This document shows positions 8,178 to 15,022 of a stretch of DNA of 64,000 nt, piece by piece. The notes beneath the pieces are model-generated. The model worked only from the letters and a program-made list of their open reading frames with translations, did no database searches and was not told where the DNA came from. Location: contig NZ_CP020947.1 of assembly GCF_000172795.2 (NCBI RefSeq), positions 4,109,001-4,173,000 of the forward strand. Reading direction: 5' to 3'. The translations under genes were made by a program, and so were the position numbers. The stretch's first letter is position 1, and the number at the start of each line of letters is the position of its first letter. Source of the stretch: Rhizobium sp. CIAT894 (GTDB taxonomy: Bacteria > Pseudomonadota > Alphaproteobacteria > Rhizobiales > Rhizobiaceae).

Positions 8178-9067
8178 AGTTCCTCGTCCTGCACGAGCAC
8201 TCGGGCTTCGTGCAGCAAGGCCGACACGAGCGGCGTGAAGGGCTCGCGATAAGGCGCGACAAGGCCGACAAGATGATGAGCCTCCGGCTCGACGATCGGA
8301 ATCATGCGGATTTCCACCGGAAAACCAAAAGATATGGCAACATTGCGCGGCATGATGCTGGCCCAACGCCCGGTCCTGACATGCGAGAACAGCACGATCA
8401 TCGAATTGGATTCGAGCGTCGGATGCACGCTCGCGCCTGCCTCCGTCAGATGCCGATTGATGATTCGGCGATTCTGCATGTCGGCGGTCAATAGACAAAG
8501 CCGAAGATCGCCGACCTCCTTCCAGGTCACATTGTCGCGATCGGACAGCGGGCTGCCTGCGGCCGTGATCAGATGATAACGCTCGGCATAGAGCGGAACG
8601 CTCGTGACACGGCCGAGCGGCTCGTTTTCGAGATAGGTGATGCCGGCATCGATTTCGAGGTTTTCGAGCATGCTCAGCACCTGCAGCGAATTGCGCGAGA
8701 CGATTGAGAAGGTCACGCCGGGATGCCGTTCCTGAAAGGGCGTGGTGATGCGCGAAAGCATGGCGAGCGCCGTCGGGATAGCGGCGAGGCGGATATGGCC
8801 GGAAAGGCCGCGGCGGGCGGCGCGCATCTCCTCGCGCATGGTGCGGGCGTCGCCGACGATGCGCCGGGCCCATTCGAGCACGCGCTGCCCCTCCGGCGTC
8901 AGCCCCTGGAACCGCGAACCGCGCTGCACCAGCATGACGCCCAATTGATCCTCGAGCTGGCGGATGGCGGCCGAAAGCGTCGGCTGCGAAATCCCGCACT
9001 CCTCGGCGGCACGGCCGAAATGCTTTTCATTGGCAAGGGCGATAAAGAATTCCAGCTTGTCGATCAT
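8174..9067 (-). CDS. LysR-family regulator, probable fds activator
   Basis: 297 residues from ATG 9067. An N-terminal winged HTH (MIDKLEFFIALANEKHFGRA, then SQPTLSAAIRQLEDQLG) is followed by a LysR substrate-binding domain. It lies immediately upstream of fdsG on the same strand, not divergent as in many LysR pairs, and a LysR-type palindrome sits between the two genes. The context suggests control of formate oxidation by formate or a related metabolite; this is inference. A GTG at 9121 could give 18 extra residues, but the family usually begins close to the HTH. Confidence 0.88.
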   Translation of the reverse strand: MIDKLEFFIALANEKHFGRAAEECGISQPTLSAAIRQLEDQLGVMLVQRGSRFQGLTPEGQRVLEWARRIVGDARTMREEMRAARRGLSGHIRLAAIPTALAMLSRITTPFQERHPGVTFSIVSRNSLQVLSMLENLEIDAGITYLENEPLGRVTSVPLYAERYHLITAAGSPLSDRDNVTWKEVGDLRLCLLTADMQNRRIINRHLTEAGASVHPTLESNSMIVLFSHVRTGRWASIMPRNVAISFGFPVEIRMIPIVEPEAHHLVGLVAPYREPFTPLVSALLHEARVLVQDEEL

Positions 9068-9144
9068 CCCCTTATCTTCGACGCAGCAGCCGTGCTCCGC
9101 AAGGGCGGTTCTCAAGACCACCGCACAGTTTTGCCCGACGGGCT

Positions 9145-9459
9145 TTAAAGATTTTCTGCAATCGGAAAAAGATCGAACAGCGATTCGAGGAAGGCAAGCA
9201 CGCTGACATTGCCGATGCTGTAATAGACCAGCCTGCCCTGGCGGCGCGTATTGACCAGGCCTTCGAGCCGCAAACGCGCAAGCTGCTGCGAGACCATCGC
9301 CTGCTGTATGCCGAGAATATTTTCGATCTCACCGACCGTCCGCTCCTCTTTCGCCAGGATGCAGAGGATCAGAAGTCGGGTGTGATGCGCCAAAGCTTTC
9401 AACAGATCGCTCGCCTCATGGGCTTTTCCAGCGAGTTTGTGCAATTCCTGGCCGGTCAT
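9145..9459 (-). CDS. ArsR/SmtB-family transcriptional regulator
   Basis: 104 residues from ATG 9459, which has GGAG 5 nt upstream; an ATG at 9486 would add nine residues (MPLPKPEPG). Winged HTH: ALAHHTRLLILCIL, TVGEIENILGIQQAMVSQQL, then the wing TRRQGRLVYYSIG. The only cysteine is near residue 33, so the paired-cysteine thiol sensing of BigR/SqrR and the usual metal sites are not evident. It follows an SDR gene on the same strand and may control it or itself through the AT-rich gap. The signal is unknown. Confidence 0.88.
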   Translation of the reverse strand: MTGQELHKLAGKAHEASDLLKALAHHTRLLILCILAKEERTVGEIENILGIQQAMVSQQLARLRLEGLVNTRRQGRLVYYSIGNVSVLAFLESLFDLFPIAENL

Positions 9460-9543
9460 TCCCGGCTCCGGTTTAGGCAACGGCATTCGATATCTCGGAA
9501 GGGCGGCGGTGAAATAGTTCAGCACAATAGCATATTCATAGAA

Positions 9544-9553
9544 GCGAATTCGC
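9544..9553. promoter_or_regulatory. 10-bp palindrome in the promoter gap of the ArsR gene
   Basis: GCGAATTCGC is a perfect palindrome in an AT-rich stretch between the SDR stop and the ArsR start, next to TATTCATA. ArsR-family proteins often bind such dyads in their own promoters. The link is positional only. Confidence 0.3.
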
Positions 9554-9589
9554 CGATAATGATGAAATACCAAAAAAGGTCTCAGTAAA

Positions 9590-10360
9590 TCAGCAGATAA
9601 GCTGTCCGCCATTGATCTCGACCACCTGGCCGGTAATGTATCCCGACAGCGAGGGAGCCGCCAGGAACAGATAGGCGGGAGCGCAATCCTCCGCCGTGCC
9701 GAGCCGCTGTAGCGGGATGGATTTTCTGGTCTGCTCCAGCTTTTCGCGGGAGGAATAGCGCTCGTGGAAATCCGTCTCGATCGTTCCCGGAGAGACGCAG
9801 TTGACGCGGATTGCATCCGGGGCAAGCTCCCGGGCGAGCGCCTTGGAATAGGTCGCAACGAAGGCTTTCGAGGCCGAATAGATCGAGGAGCCGGGGCTGC
9901 CGCCGGTCAGCGCCGAAATCGAGACGGTGTTGACGATGGCAGCGCCCTCGGCGGCCTTCAATGCCGGCAGCAAGGCGCGCGTCAGCGCCACCACCGATGT
10001 CTGGTTGAGCCGTATGACCGCCTCATATTCGGCGTCGGTCAGCGTGGCGGCGGGAAACCGGCCAAGCATGGTGCCGGCATTGTTGACGAGCACATGCACC
10101 CTGTCGAAGAAAGCAAGAACATCTTCTGCAAATTGCGCCGCTCCGCCGACGGCGGAAAAATCGGCATGCAGCAGCAGCGCCCGTCTTTCGGTTTCAGCCG
10201 TCAGCAGGAAATCCGGCAGGTCGCGTCCGGGCTTCCGCCCGGTATGGACGATCACCTTGGCGCCGCAGTCGAGAAACTGCCGGGCGACTTCGAGGCCGAT
10301 GCCGCGGCCGGCGCCGGTTACGACGACATTGCGATTTTCGAACAGTCTGGGATGAAACAC
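9590..10360 (-). CDS. short-chain dehydrogenase/reductase
   Basis: 256 residues when started at GTG 10360, which has a perfect AGGAGG 8 nt upstream. Longer readings from ATG 10381 or TTG 10426 lie inside a palindromic repeat and have no ribosome binding site. Rossmann motif TGAGRGIG, NNAG, and the catalytic Ser-Tyr-Lys with YSASK; the C-terminus GYITGQVVEINGGQ is classical for FabG-like enzymes. NAD(P)-dependent oxidoreductase of unknown substrate. It precedes the ArsR gene by about 130 bp on the same strand. Confidence 0.9.
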   Translation of the reverse strand: MFHPRLFENRNVVVTGAGRGIGLEVARQFLDCGAKVIVHTGRKPGRDLPDFLLTAETERRALLLHADFSAVGGAAQFAEDVLAFFDRVHVLVNNAGTMLGRFPAATLTDAEYEAVIRLNQTSVVALTRALLPALKAAEGAAIVNTVSISALTGGSPGSSIYSASKAFVATYSKALARELAPDAIRVNCVSPGTIETDFHERYSSREKLEQTRKSIPLQRLGTAEDCAPAYLFLAAPSLSGYITGQVVEINGGQLIC

Positions 10361-10374
10361 GAAGCCGTCCTCCT

Positions 10375-10531
10375 GGAGCATGACGCCGAAAAATGTGAGC
10401 GGTTTTCGGACGACATCATGCTCCAACTCTAGAATTTAGAACAGGATTCAGATTTAGGCCGACCCGGCCCAAAAATCATCCAGGTCTTTGGTTTTGATCG
10501 CAAAACTGCTGCGCACTTTTGCGCGACATGC
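10375..10531 (+). repeat. Rhizobium-type palindromic mosaic, units A-B-C (copy 1)
   Basis: Three adjoining units: A (10376-10423), a palindrome with arms GAGCATGACGCCGAAAA and TTTTCGGACGACATCATGCTC; B (10441-10481), with AGGCCGACCCGGCC in its middle; and C (10496-10531), GATCGCAAAACTGCTGCGCA followed by CTTTTGCGCGACATGC. Units A and C share a loop of the form AAAA-TGTG-AGCGGTTTT. Units A and B recur at 13728-13829 in reverse orientation. They sit between the SDR start and the soxR stop. Confidence 0.85.
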
Positions 10532-10644
10532 CGAGCGGACAATGCCGCCGGTTGCGCCATTCGCCCTTAACATATGAGCGCGCCGGCCGAAAGAAAGGCG
10601 CGTATCGATCTTTCCGCGGGCGTTTGGTTCCGGCAAGGCCAGGC

Positions 10645-11109
10645 TTAGCTTTCGGCCTCCAGAAGCCGAGCCCCCGGCCCTTCTTTGCCGAGCCGGTCGC
10701 CGGGATTGCGCAGCGGACAGCTATCGACCGACAGGCAACCGCAGCCGATGCAGCCGGTCAGGCGGTCGCGCAGCAGGCTGAGCTGGCTGATTCGCGCGTC
10801 GAGATCGTCCTTCCAGCGGGCCGACAGCGTCTGCCAGTCGGTGGCCGTCGGCGTGCGTCCCTGCGGCAGCGATTCGAACGCGGCCTGGATTTCCGCAAGC
10901 GGAATGCCGACACGCTGCGCCACCTTGATGATCCCGAGCCGGCGAAGCACGTCGCGCCCGTAGCGGCGCTGGTTGCCACGGCTGCGAATGCTGGAGATCA
11001 GTCCCTTGGTTTCGTAAAAATGCAGCGCCGAGACGGCAAGGCCGCTGCGCTCAGCCACCTCGCCGACCGTCAGGAGCTTGCCGAGCGGCACTGTAGGAAT
11101 TGTCTCCAT
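10645..11109 (-). CDS. soxR: redox-sensitive transcriptional activator SoxR
   Basis: 154-residue MerR-family protein. The HTH is [20 protein letters not shown], followed by the dimerisation helix and the [2Fe-2S] cluster motif Cys120-x2-Cys123-x-Cys125-x5-Cys131 that defines SoxR. The cluster senses redox-cycling compounds or nitric oxide. It is divergent from a flavin reductase gene, with a canonical SoxR box in the 82-bp shared promoter. In non-enteric bacteria SoxR usually controls a few local genes directly, which fits here. Confidence 0.95.
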   Translation of the reverse strand: METIPTVPLGKLLTVGEVAERSGLAVSALHFYETKGLISSIRSRGNQRRYGRDVLRRLGIIKVAQRVGIPLAEIQAAFESLPQGRTPTATDWQTLSARWKDDLDARISQLSLLRDRLTGCIGCGCLSVDSCPLRNPGDRLGKEGPGARLLEAES

Positions 11110-11115
11110 CGCCTC

Positions 11116-11146
11116 TTGACCTCAAGATTAGTTGAGGTTTTATAAC
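11116..11146 (+). promoter_or_regulatory. SoxR-regulated promoter with SoxR box
   Basis: TTGACC (11116-11121) and TATAAC (11141-11146) are separated by 19 bp, the stretched spacing of MerR/SoxR promoters. The 18-bp box CCTCAAGATTAGTTGAGG (11120-11137) lies between them and matches the enterobacterial soxS operator except at the centre. It drives the flavin reductase gene at 11192 and lies just upstream of soxR on the other strand. Confidence 0.85.
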
Positions 11147-11191
11147 GCTTGCTCCAGCGGTCGTAAAGCCCAATCGCGAGAGGAGCAACGC

Positions 11192-11767
11192 ATGAAAACA
11201 TCCATCAGGCTGGCGGTGATCTACGGAAGTACGAGAAAGGGCCGCATCTGCGAGAGGGTGGTCAAATGGCTGACAGGGGAAAGCGCCCGCTTCCCGCAAT
11301 TCGATATCGACATCATCGACCCGCTCGAATTTGCGCTGCCGTCCAGCCGTGAAACGGCGCATCCTGAAATCGACAGGCTCGCCGGGCGGCTCGGCATGGC
11401 CGACGCCTTCATCATCGTCACGCCGGAATATAATCACAGCTTCACCGCGTCGTTGAAATCGACCATCGATCTGTTTTTCGAGCCATGGCAGGGCAAGCCG
11501 GTCGCCTTCGTTTGTTACGGCGGCATATCGGGCGGCCTGCGCGCGGTCGAGCAGCTGCGCCTCGTCTTTGCCGAACTGCACGCCGTCACCATCCGCGATT
11601 CGGTCAGCTTTTCCGCGCCATGGAACCGCTTCGACGCGGCCGGACGGCTTCATGACCCGAGCGACGCCCTGCACGCGCTCGACCGGATGATGGCGCAGCT
11701 GGAATGGTGGACCCGGGCGCTGATTGCCGCGCGGAGCGATCGTCCCTATGCCGACATCGCTGCCTGA
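11192..11767 (+). CDS. NAD(P)H-dependent FMN reductase / quinone reductase family
   Basis: 191 residues of the flavodoxin-like NADPH_red family. Flavin-phosphate loop YGSTRKGRICERVV near residue 11, then TPEYNHSFTASLKSTIDLF and CYGGISGG. Start at 11192 with AGGAG 7 nt upstream. Such enzymes reduce flavins or quinones by two electrons and relieve redox-cycling stress, matching its SoxR-type promoter. The physiological substrate cannot be read from sequence. Two hairpins follow the stop. Confidence 0.9.
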   Translation: MKTSIRLAVIYGSTRKGRICERVVKWLTGESARFPQFDIDIIDPLEFALPSSRETAHPEIDRLAGRLGMADAFIIVTPEYNHSFTASLKSTIDLFFEPWQGKPVAFVCYGGISGGLRAVEQLRLVFAELHAVTIRDSVSFSAPWNRFDAAGRLHDPSDALHALDRMMAQLEWWTRALIAARSDRPYADIAA

Positions 11768-11780
11768 GGCAGAGGGCTGC

Positions 11781-11846
11781 GGTTCCGTTCCCGGCAGGTA
11801 CGGAACCTCTGGGGACACCCGGACAGGACCTCCGTCCGGGTGTTTT
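11781..11846 (+). terminator. terminator of the SoxR-controlled reductase gene
   Basis: A first hairpin with GGTTCCGT/ACGGAACC arms (11781-11807) is followed by CACCCGGAC/GTCCGGGTG (11816-11842) and TTTT. The second is a standard intrinsic terminator; it separates the reductase gene from the TPP riboswitch. Confidence 0.8.
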
Positions 11847-11937
11847 CCCATCATGCCAGCCTCATCCCGGCCACGCGGACGGGTCGGCAATTTTGCGGTT
11901 GCGGGAAGAAAACCCCGGTGATAATTTCCGCGCCGAT

Positions 11938-12034
11938 TAACAGGGGAGCTCCGTATCGCCGGGGCTGAGATGTGAGGCGCAAGCGTCCGGACCCTTCAAA
12001 GCTGATCTGGGTAATGCCAGCGGAGCGAGGTTCG
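11938..12034 (+). promoter_or_regulatory. TPP riboswitch (THI element)
   Basis: The conserved blocks are present in order: CAGGGGAGC, GGGGCTGAGA, ACCCTT, CTGATCTGGGTAATGCCAGC and GGAG. This is the thiamine pyrophosphate aptamer. The ATG of the first open frame follows at 12036, so the tail GGAGCGAGG is both aptamer end and ribosome binding site. The expected mechanism is blocking of translation when TPP is bound. It governs the short YkoF-like frame and the thiXZY transporter genes. Confidence 0.96.
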
Positions 12035-12035
12035 G

Positions 12036-12170
12036 ATGTTCTCAGGCGCACAAATATCACTCTATCCGATGTCCGGCAGTTTCGTCGGCATCATTCTCGA
12101 TGCCATCAAGGCGCCCGATCCCTATCGCAACCGGCTGCGCATCGAGAGCGACGCTGAAATCGAACGCTGA
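12036..12170 (+). pseudogene. truncated YkoF-family thiamine/HMP-binding protein, 44 codons
   Basis: The frame starts at the riboswitch ribosome binding site and reads MFSGAQISLYPM, FVGIILDAIKAPDPYRNR, LRIESDAEIER, then TGA. The first 38 residues match, from memory, the start of YkoF-like proteins that bind thiamine or its pyrimidine precursor and are normally about 200 residues. The rest of the domain is missing, without a transposon scar, so a deletion within the gene is likely. The stop overlaps the transporter permease start (TGATG at 12168-12172), so the minigene still couples riboswitch-gated translation to thiX. It may survive as a leader peptide. Confidence 0.7.
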
Positions 12171-12976
12171 TGACATCGTCGCAACCATCGGATTCGCGCC
12201 TTGCCGCACTCCTCGCCGCTCTCATCCGGGGCATGCCCGCCTTTCTCGCCGGCTGCGCCTTTCTGGCGGCATGGGAAATCTATGTCGATCTCTCCGGCAT
12301 CAAACCGTCGATCCTGCCGGCGCCTTCGCGCATCGTCATCCAGGGCTGGTTGAACCGCGAGGCGCTGATAGCGAACACCTGGCCGACGCTTGGGGCGACA
12401 CTTGGCGGTTTCGCGCTGTCGCTTGCCTTCGCCTTCGCCGCGTCGATCCTCATGGATTTCATGCCCTTCATGCGCCGGGCGTTGCTGCCGGTCTTCATCG
12501 CCAGTCAGACCCTGCCGCTGGTGGCAATCGCCCCTCTTGTCGTCCTCTGGTTCGGTTTCGGTCTCGTGCCGAAGATCCTGCTGGTGGCGCTCGTCACCTT
12601 CTTTCCGCTGCTCGTCGCCCTGCTGCAGGGTTATGAATCGACCGACCGCGACATCGCCGAATTGCTGAACTCGATGAAGGCAAGCCGCTGGCGGATTTTC
12701 CGCCTGGCTCGGCTTCCCTCTGCGCTGCCCTATTTCTTCGCCGGCCTGAGGATCTCGATCACCTATGCCGTCGTCGGCGCGATCTTTGCCGAATATGCCG
12801 GTGCCGCCCGCGGCCTCGGCATTTATATTCTCAACGCCAAGAACAATTTCCGTCCCGACCTCGTGCTCGCCGCCGTCCTCGTCAGCGCCGTTCTGACACT
12901 CTGCCTTTTCGGGCTGACGCTGTTGATCGAGCGCCTCGTCATGCCCTGGCAGCCATCCGGGGAGCGGCGCCGATGA
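12170..12976 (+). CDS. thiX: ABC transporter permease for thiamine/pyrimidine precursor
   Basis: 268 residues; BPD-type inner-membrane permease with about six spans. The cytoplasmic EAA-type loop is near MKASRWRIFRLARLPSALPY. The ATG overlaps the upstream minigene stop. With ThiZ and ThiY it forms a CmpA/TauA-like importer under a TPP riboswitch, the arrangement known for uptake of HMP or formyl-aminopyrimidine in rhizobia and other bacteria. The exact substrate is inferred. Confidence 0.9.
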   Translation: MTSSQPSDSRLAALLAALIRGMPAFLAGCAFLAAWEIYVDLSGIKPSILPAPSRIVIQGWLNREALIANTWPTLGATLGGFALSLAFAFAASILMDFMPFMRRALLPVFIASQTLPLVAIAPLVVLWFGFGLVPKILLVALVTFFPLLVALLQGYESTDRDIAELLNSMKASRWRIFRLARLPSALPYFFAGLRISITYAVVGAIFAEYAGAARGLGIYILNAKNNFRPDLVLAAVLVSAVLTLCLFGLTLLIERLVMPWQPSGERRR

Positions 12977-13785
12977 GCGATGCAATGGTTGAACTGCGCA
13001 AGATTTCGAAGTCCTTCGACGGCATGCAGGTTCTGGGCGATATTTCGCTCACCGTCGCGAACGGTGAGTTCGTTTCGATCGTCGGCCCATCCGGCTCCGG
13101 AAAATCGACGATATTGCGATTGCTGACGCAGGCGCTGCGTGCCGATTCCGGCGCCTTGCTTTTCAACGGCGCGCCGCTGGAACAGGCGCCGCATTCCTTC
13201 GCCTTCATGCCGCAGCGCGATGCGCTGATGCCCTGGCGCCGGATCATCGACAATGCGGCACTCGGCCTCGAGGTGCGGGGCATGAGCCGCCGGGCCGCCC
13301 GCGCCGCCGTGGCGTCGCTGTTCGAAAGTTTCGGTCTTGCCGGCTTCGAACGCCATTATCCCTCCGAACTATCGGGCGGCATGCGCCAGCGCGCCGCCCT
13401 GCTGCGCACCGTCGTGCAGAGCCAGGACATGCTGTTGCTCGACGAGCCTTTCGGCGCGCTCGACGCGCTGACCCGCATGCAGATTCAGGAATGGCTGCAG
13501 GGCATGTGGACCGAACACCGCTGGACGGCGCTGCTGATCACCCACGACGTCCGGGAAGCCGTATTCCTCTCCGACCGCATCTACGTGCTTTCGGCCCGTC
13601 CGGCGCGTATCATACGCGAATTCCACGTTCCTCTGCCCCGCCCGAGAAGCATTGCCGATCTCGGCTCGGCGGCGGCCCAGGCGATCGAAACCGAAATCCT
13701 GCAAACCCTGCTGCATCCGCTGGAACAGGATGATTTCAGGCCGGTCGGCCTAAAATCCGAATCCTGTTCTCATTTAAAGAGTTAG
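12973..13785 (+). CDS. thiZ: ABC transporter ATPase for thiamine/pyrimidine precursor
   Basis: 270 residues; start overlaps thiX as ATGA. Walker A GPSGSGKST near residue 38, Q-loop in FAFMPQRDALMPW, signature LSGGMRQRAALLRT, Walker B LLLDEPFGALD, and H-loop LLITHDVREA. The last 18 codons (13729-13782, DDFRPVGLKSESCSHLKS) are written by the B unit of a palindromic repeat that has replaced the original gene end. This tail is outside the ATPase core, so the enzyme is probably functional. Confidence 0.92.
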   Translation: MSDAMVELRKISKSFDGMQVLGDISLTVANGEFVSIVGPSGSGKSTILRLLTQALRADSGALLFNGAPLEQAPHSFAFMPQRDALMPWRRIIDNAALGLEVRGMSRRAARAAVASLFESFGLAGFERHYPSELSGGMRQRAALLRTVVQSQDMLLLDEPFGALDALTRMQIQEWLQGMWTEHRWTALLITHDVREAVFLSDRIYVLSARPARIIREFHVPLPRPRSIADLGSAAAQAIETEILQTLLHPLEQDDFRPVGLKSESCSHLKS

Positions 13786-13829
13786 AGCATGATGCCGAAA
13801 ACCGCTCACATTTTTCGGCATCATGCTCT
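13728..13829 (-). repeat. Rhizobium-type palindromic mosaic, units A-B (copy 2)
   Basis: Reverse-oriented copy of the element at 10375. Unit A (13784-13829) has arms AGAGCATGATGCCGAAAA and TTTTCGGCATCATGCTCT around the same TGTGAGCGG loop; unit B (13728-13770) carries AGGCCGGTCGGCCT. Unit B overlaps the thiZ coding end, and unit A ends 20 bp before the thiY start. Confidence 0.85.
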
Positions 13830-13849
13830 CAAGACCTGAGGAGGTCACC

Positions 13850-14860
13850 ATGCTGCTTCTCACCCGTCGCCAGACGATCTTCGCCGCCATCGCGGCAAGC
13901 CTCGCCGGCCGCTCCGCCTTCGCCCAATCGGCGCCCGCAAAGGTCCGCATCGCGCTCGACTGGACGCCCAACACCAACCATATCGGCATCTATGTCGCCA
14001 AGGCGAAGGGCTTCTATGAAGCCGCCGGCCTCGATGTCGACATCCTTCCCTTTGCCGATGCCAGCGCCGGAACGCTGGTGTCCAACGGCGTCGCCGATTT
14101 CGGCATCAGCAGCGAGATCGAGGCCATCACGCAGCGCGCCGGCGGCGGCGACGTGAAGATGGTCTACGGCGTCGTCCAGACAGAAACCGCACGGCTGATC
14201 TTCAAGGGCGGGCGCGACGACATCAAGAGCCCTAAAGATCTCGACGGCAAGACCTATGGCGGCTTTGGCGGCACCTGGGAAAGCGCGCTGGTCTCGGCGA
14301 TGATCCGCAATGATGGCGGCAAGGGCGAGGTCAACACCGTCACCCTCGGCACCTCCGCCTACGAGGCGCTGGACAATGGCTCGATCGATTTCACCCTCGA
14401 AATCTACACCTGGGAAGGCATCGCCGCCGAGCTGGAAAAGCGCAAGATCGGCCGCTTCCACTATTCCGATTACGGCATTCCCGACGAGCAGACGACGGTC
14501 ATCGTCTCCAGCGACGCCTATCTCTCGGCAAGCCGCGAACATGCCCGCGCCTTCATCCAGGCGACGCGCCAGGGTTATGCCTATTCCGTCGACCATCCCG
14601 ACGAAGCCTGCGAGCTGCTGATATCGGGAAGCAACGGCGCGCTGATGAACACGGAACTGGTCAAGGCTTCCCAGAAGGCGTTGATCGAGGGGCACTTCCT
14701 GAGGTCCGAGACCGGGGTGATCGGCACGCTCGACCCGGCAAAGGCCGAAGGCATCGGCGGCTTCCTGGTCGAGAACGGCATTCTGGTCGATGCGAATGGC
14801 GCAGCCCTCAAGGAAAAGCCGGATTTTTCCAGCTATTACACCAACGAACTCCTCGCCTGA
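13850..14860 (+). CDS. thiY: periplasmic thiamine/pyrimidine-precursor binding protein, NMT1/THI5 family
   Basis: 336 residues from ATG 13850, which has GAGGAGG 6 nt upstream; the in-frame ATG at 13823 lies inside a repeat and is rejected. An N-terminal signal with TRRQ and a hydrophobic stretch ending in AFAQ suggests export, possibly by Tat. The mature part carries the NMT1 signature RIALDWTPNTNHIGIYVAKA and GVADFGIS. Related proteins bind formyl-aminopyrimidine or HMP. It completes the riboswitch-controlled importer. Confidence 0.92.
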   Translation: MLLLTRRQTIFAAIAASLAGRSAFAQSAPAKVRIALDWTPNTNHIGIYVAKAKGFYEAAGLDVDILPFADASAGTLVSNGVADFGISSEIEAITQRAGGGDVKMVYGVVQTETARLIFKGGRDDIKSPKDLDGKTYGGFGGTWESALVSAMIRNDGGKGEVNTVTLGTSAYEALDNGSIDFTLEIYTWEGIAAELEKRKIGRFHYSDYGIPDEQTTVIVSSDAYLSASREHARAFIQATRQGYAYSVDHPDEACELLISGSNGALMNTELVKASQKALIEGHFLRSETGVIGTLDPAKAEGIGGFLVENGILVDANGAALKEKPDFSSYYTNELLA

Positions 14861-14962
14861 CCTCGAGCCCCGGCCTTGCCCGTCGCCGCTTTCCGCGGCA
14901 AAGTCCACCGAGCACTGCATGATTTCTTAAATCGGAAGCGATATAAGAAAAATGGTGCAGCA

Positions 14963-15012
14963 CTTCAAAGTGTTACAGCGCCGCGCGGCTGAAAGACGCG
15001 GCGCCGTAAGGC
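14963..15012 (+). repeat. GC-rich hairpin element before the acyltransferase gene
   Basis: CTTCAAAGTGTTACAGCG leads into GCGCCGCG...CGCGGCGCC with a short GGCTGAAAGA loop and ends GTAAGGC. This looks like a further family of Rhizobium intergenic palindromes (the CAAAGTGTTACAGCG...GACGCG type, from recall). It would form a stable stem about 10 nt before the start codon at 15023. Confidence 0.5.
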
Positions 15013-15022
15013 GGGGAACAGG

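Noticed and set aside
10454-10636. Short minus-strand frame of 60 codons after soxR
   Set aside because: Lies within palindromic repeat DNA, no ribosome site or domain.
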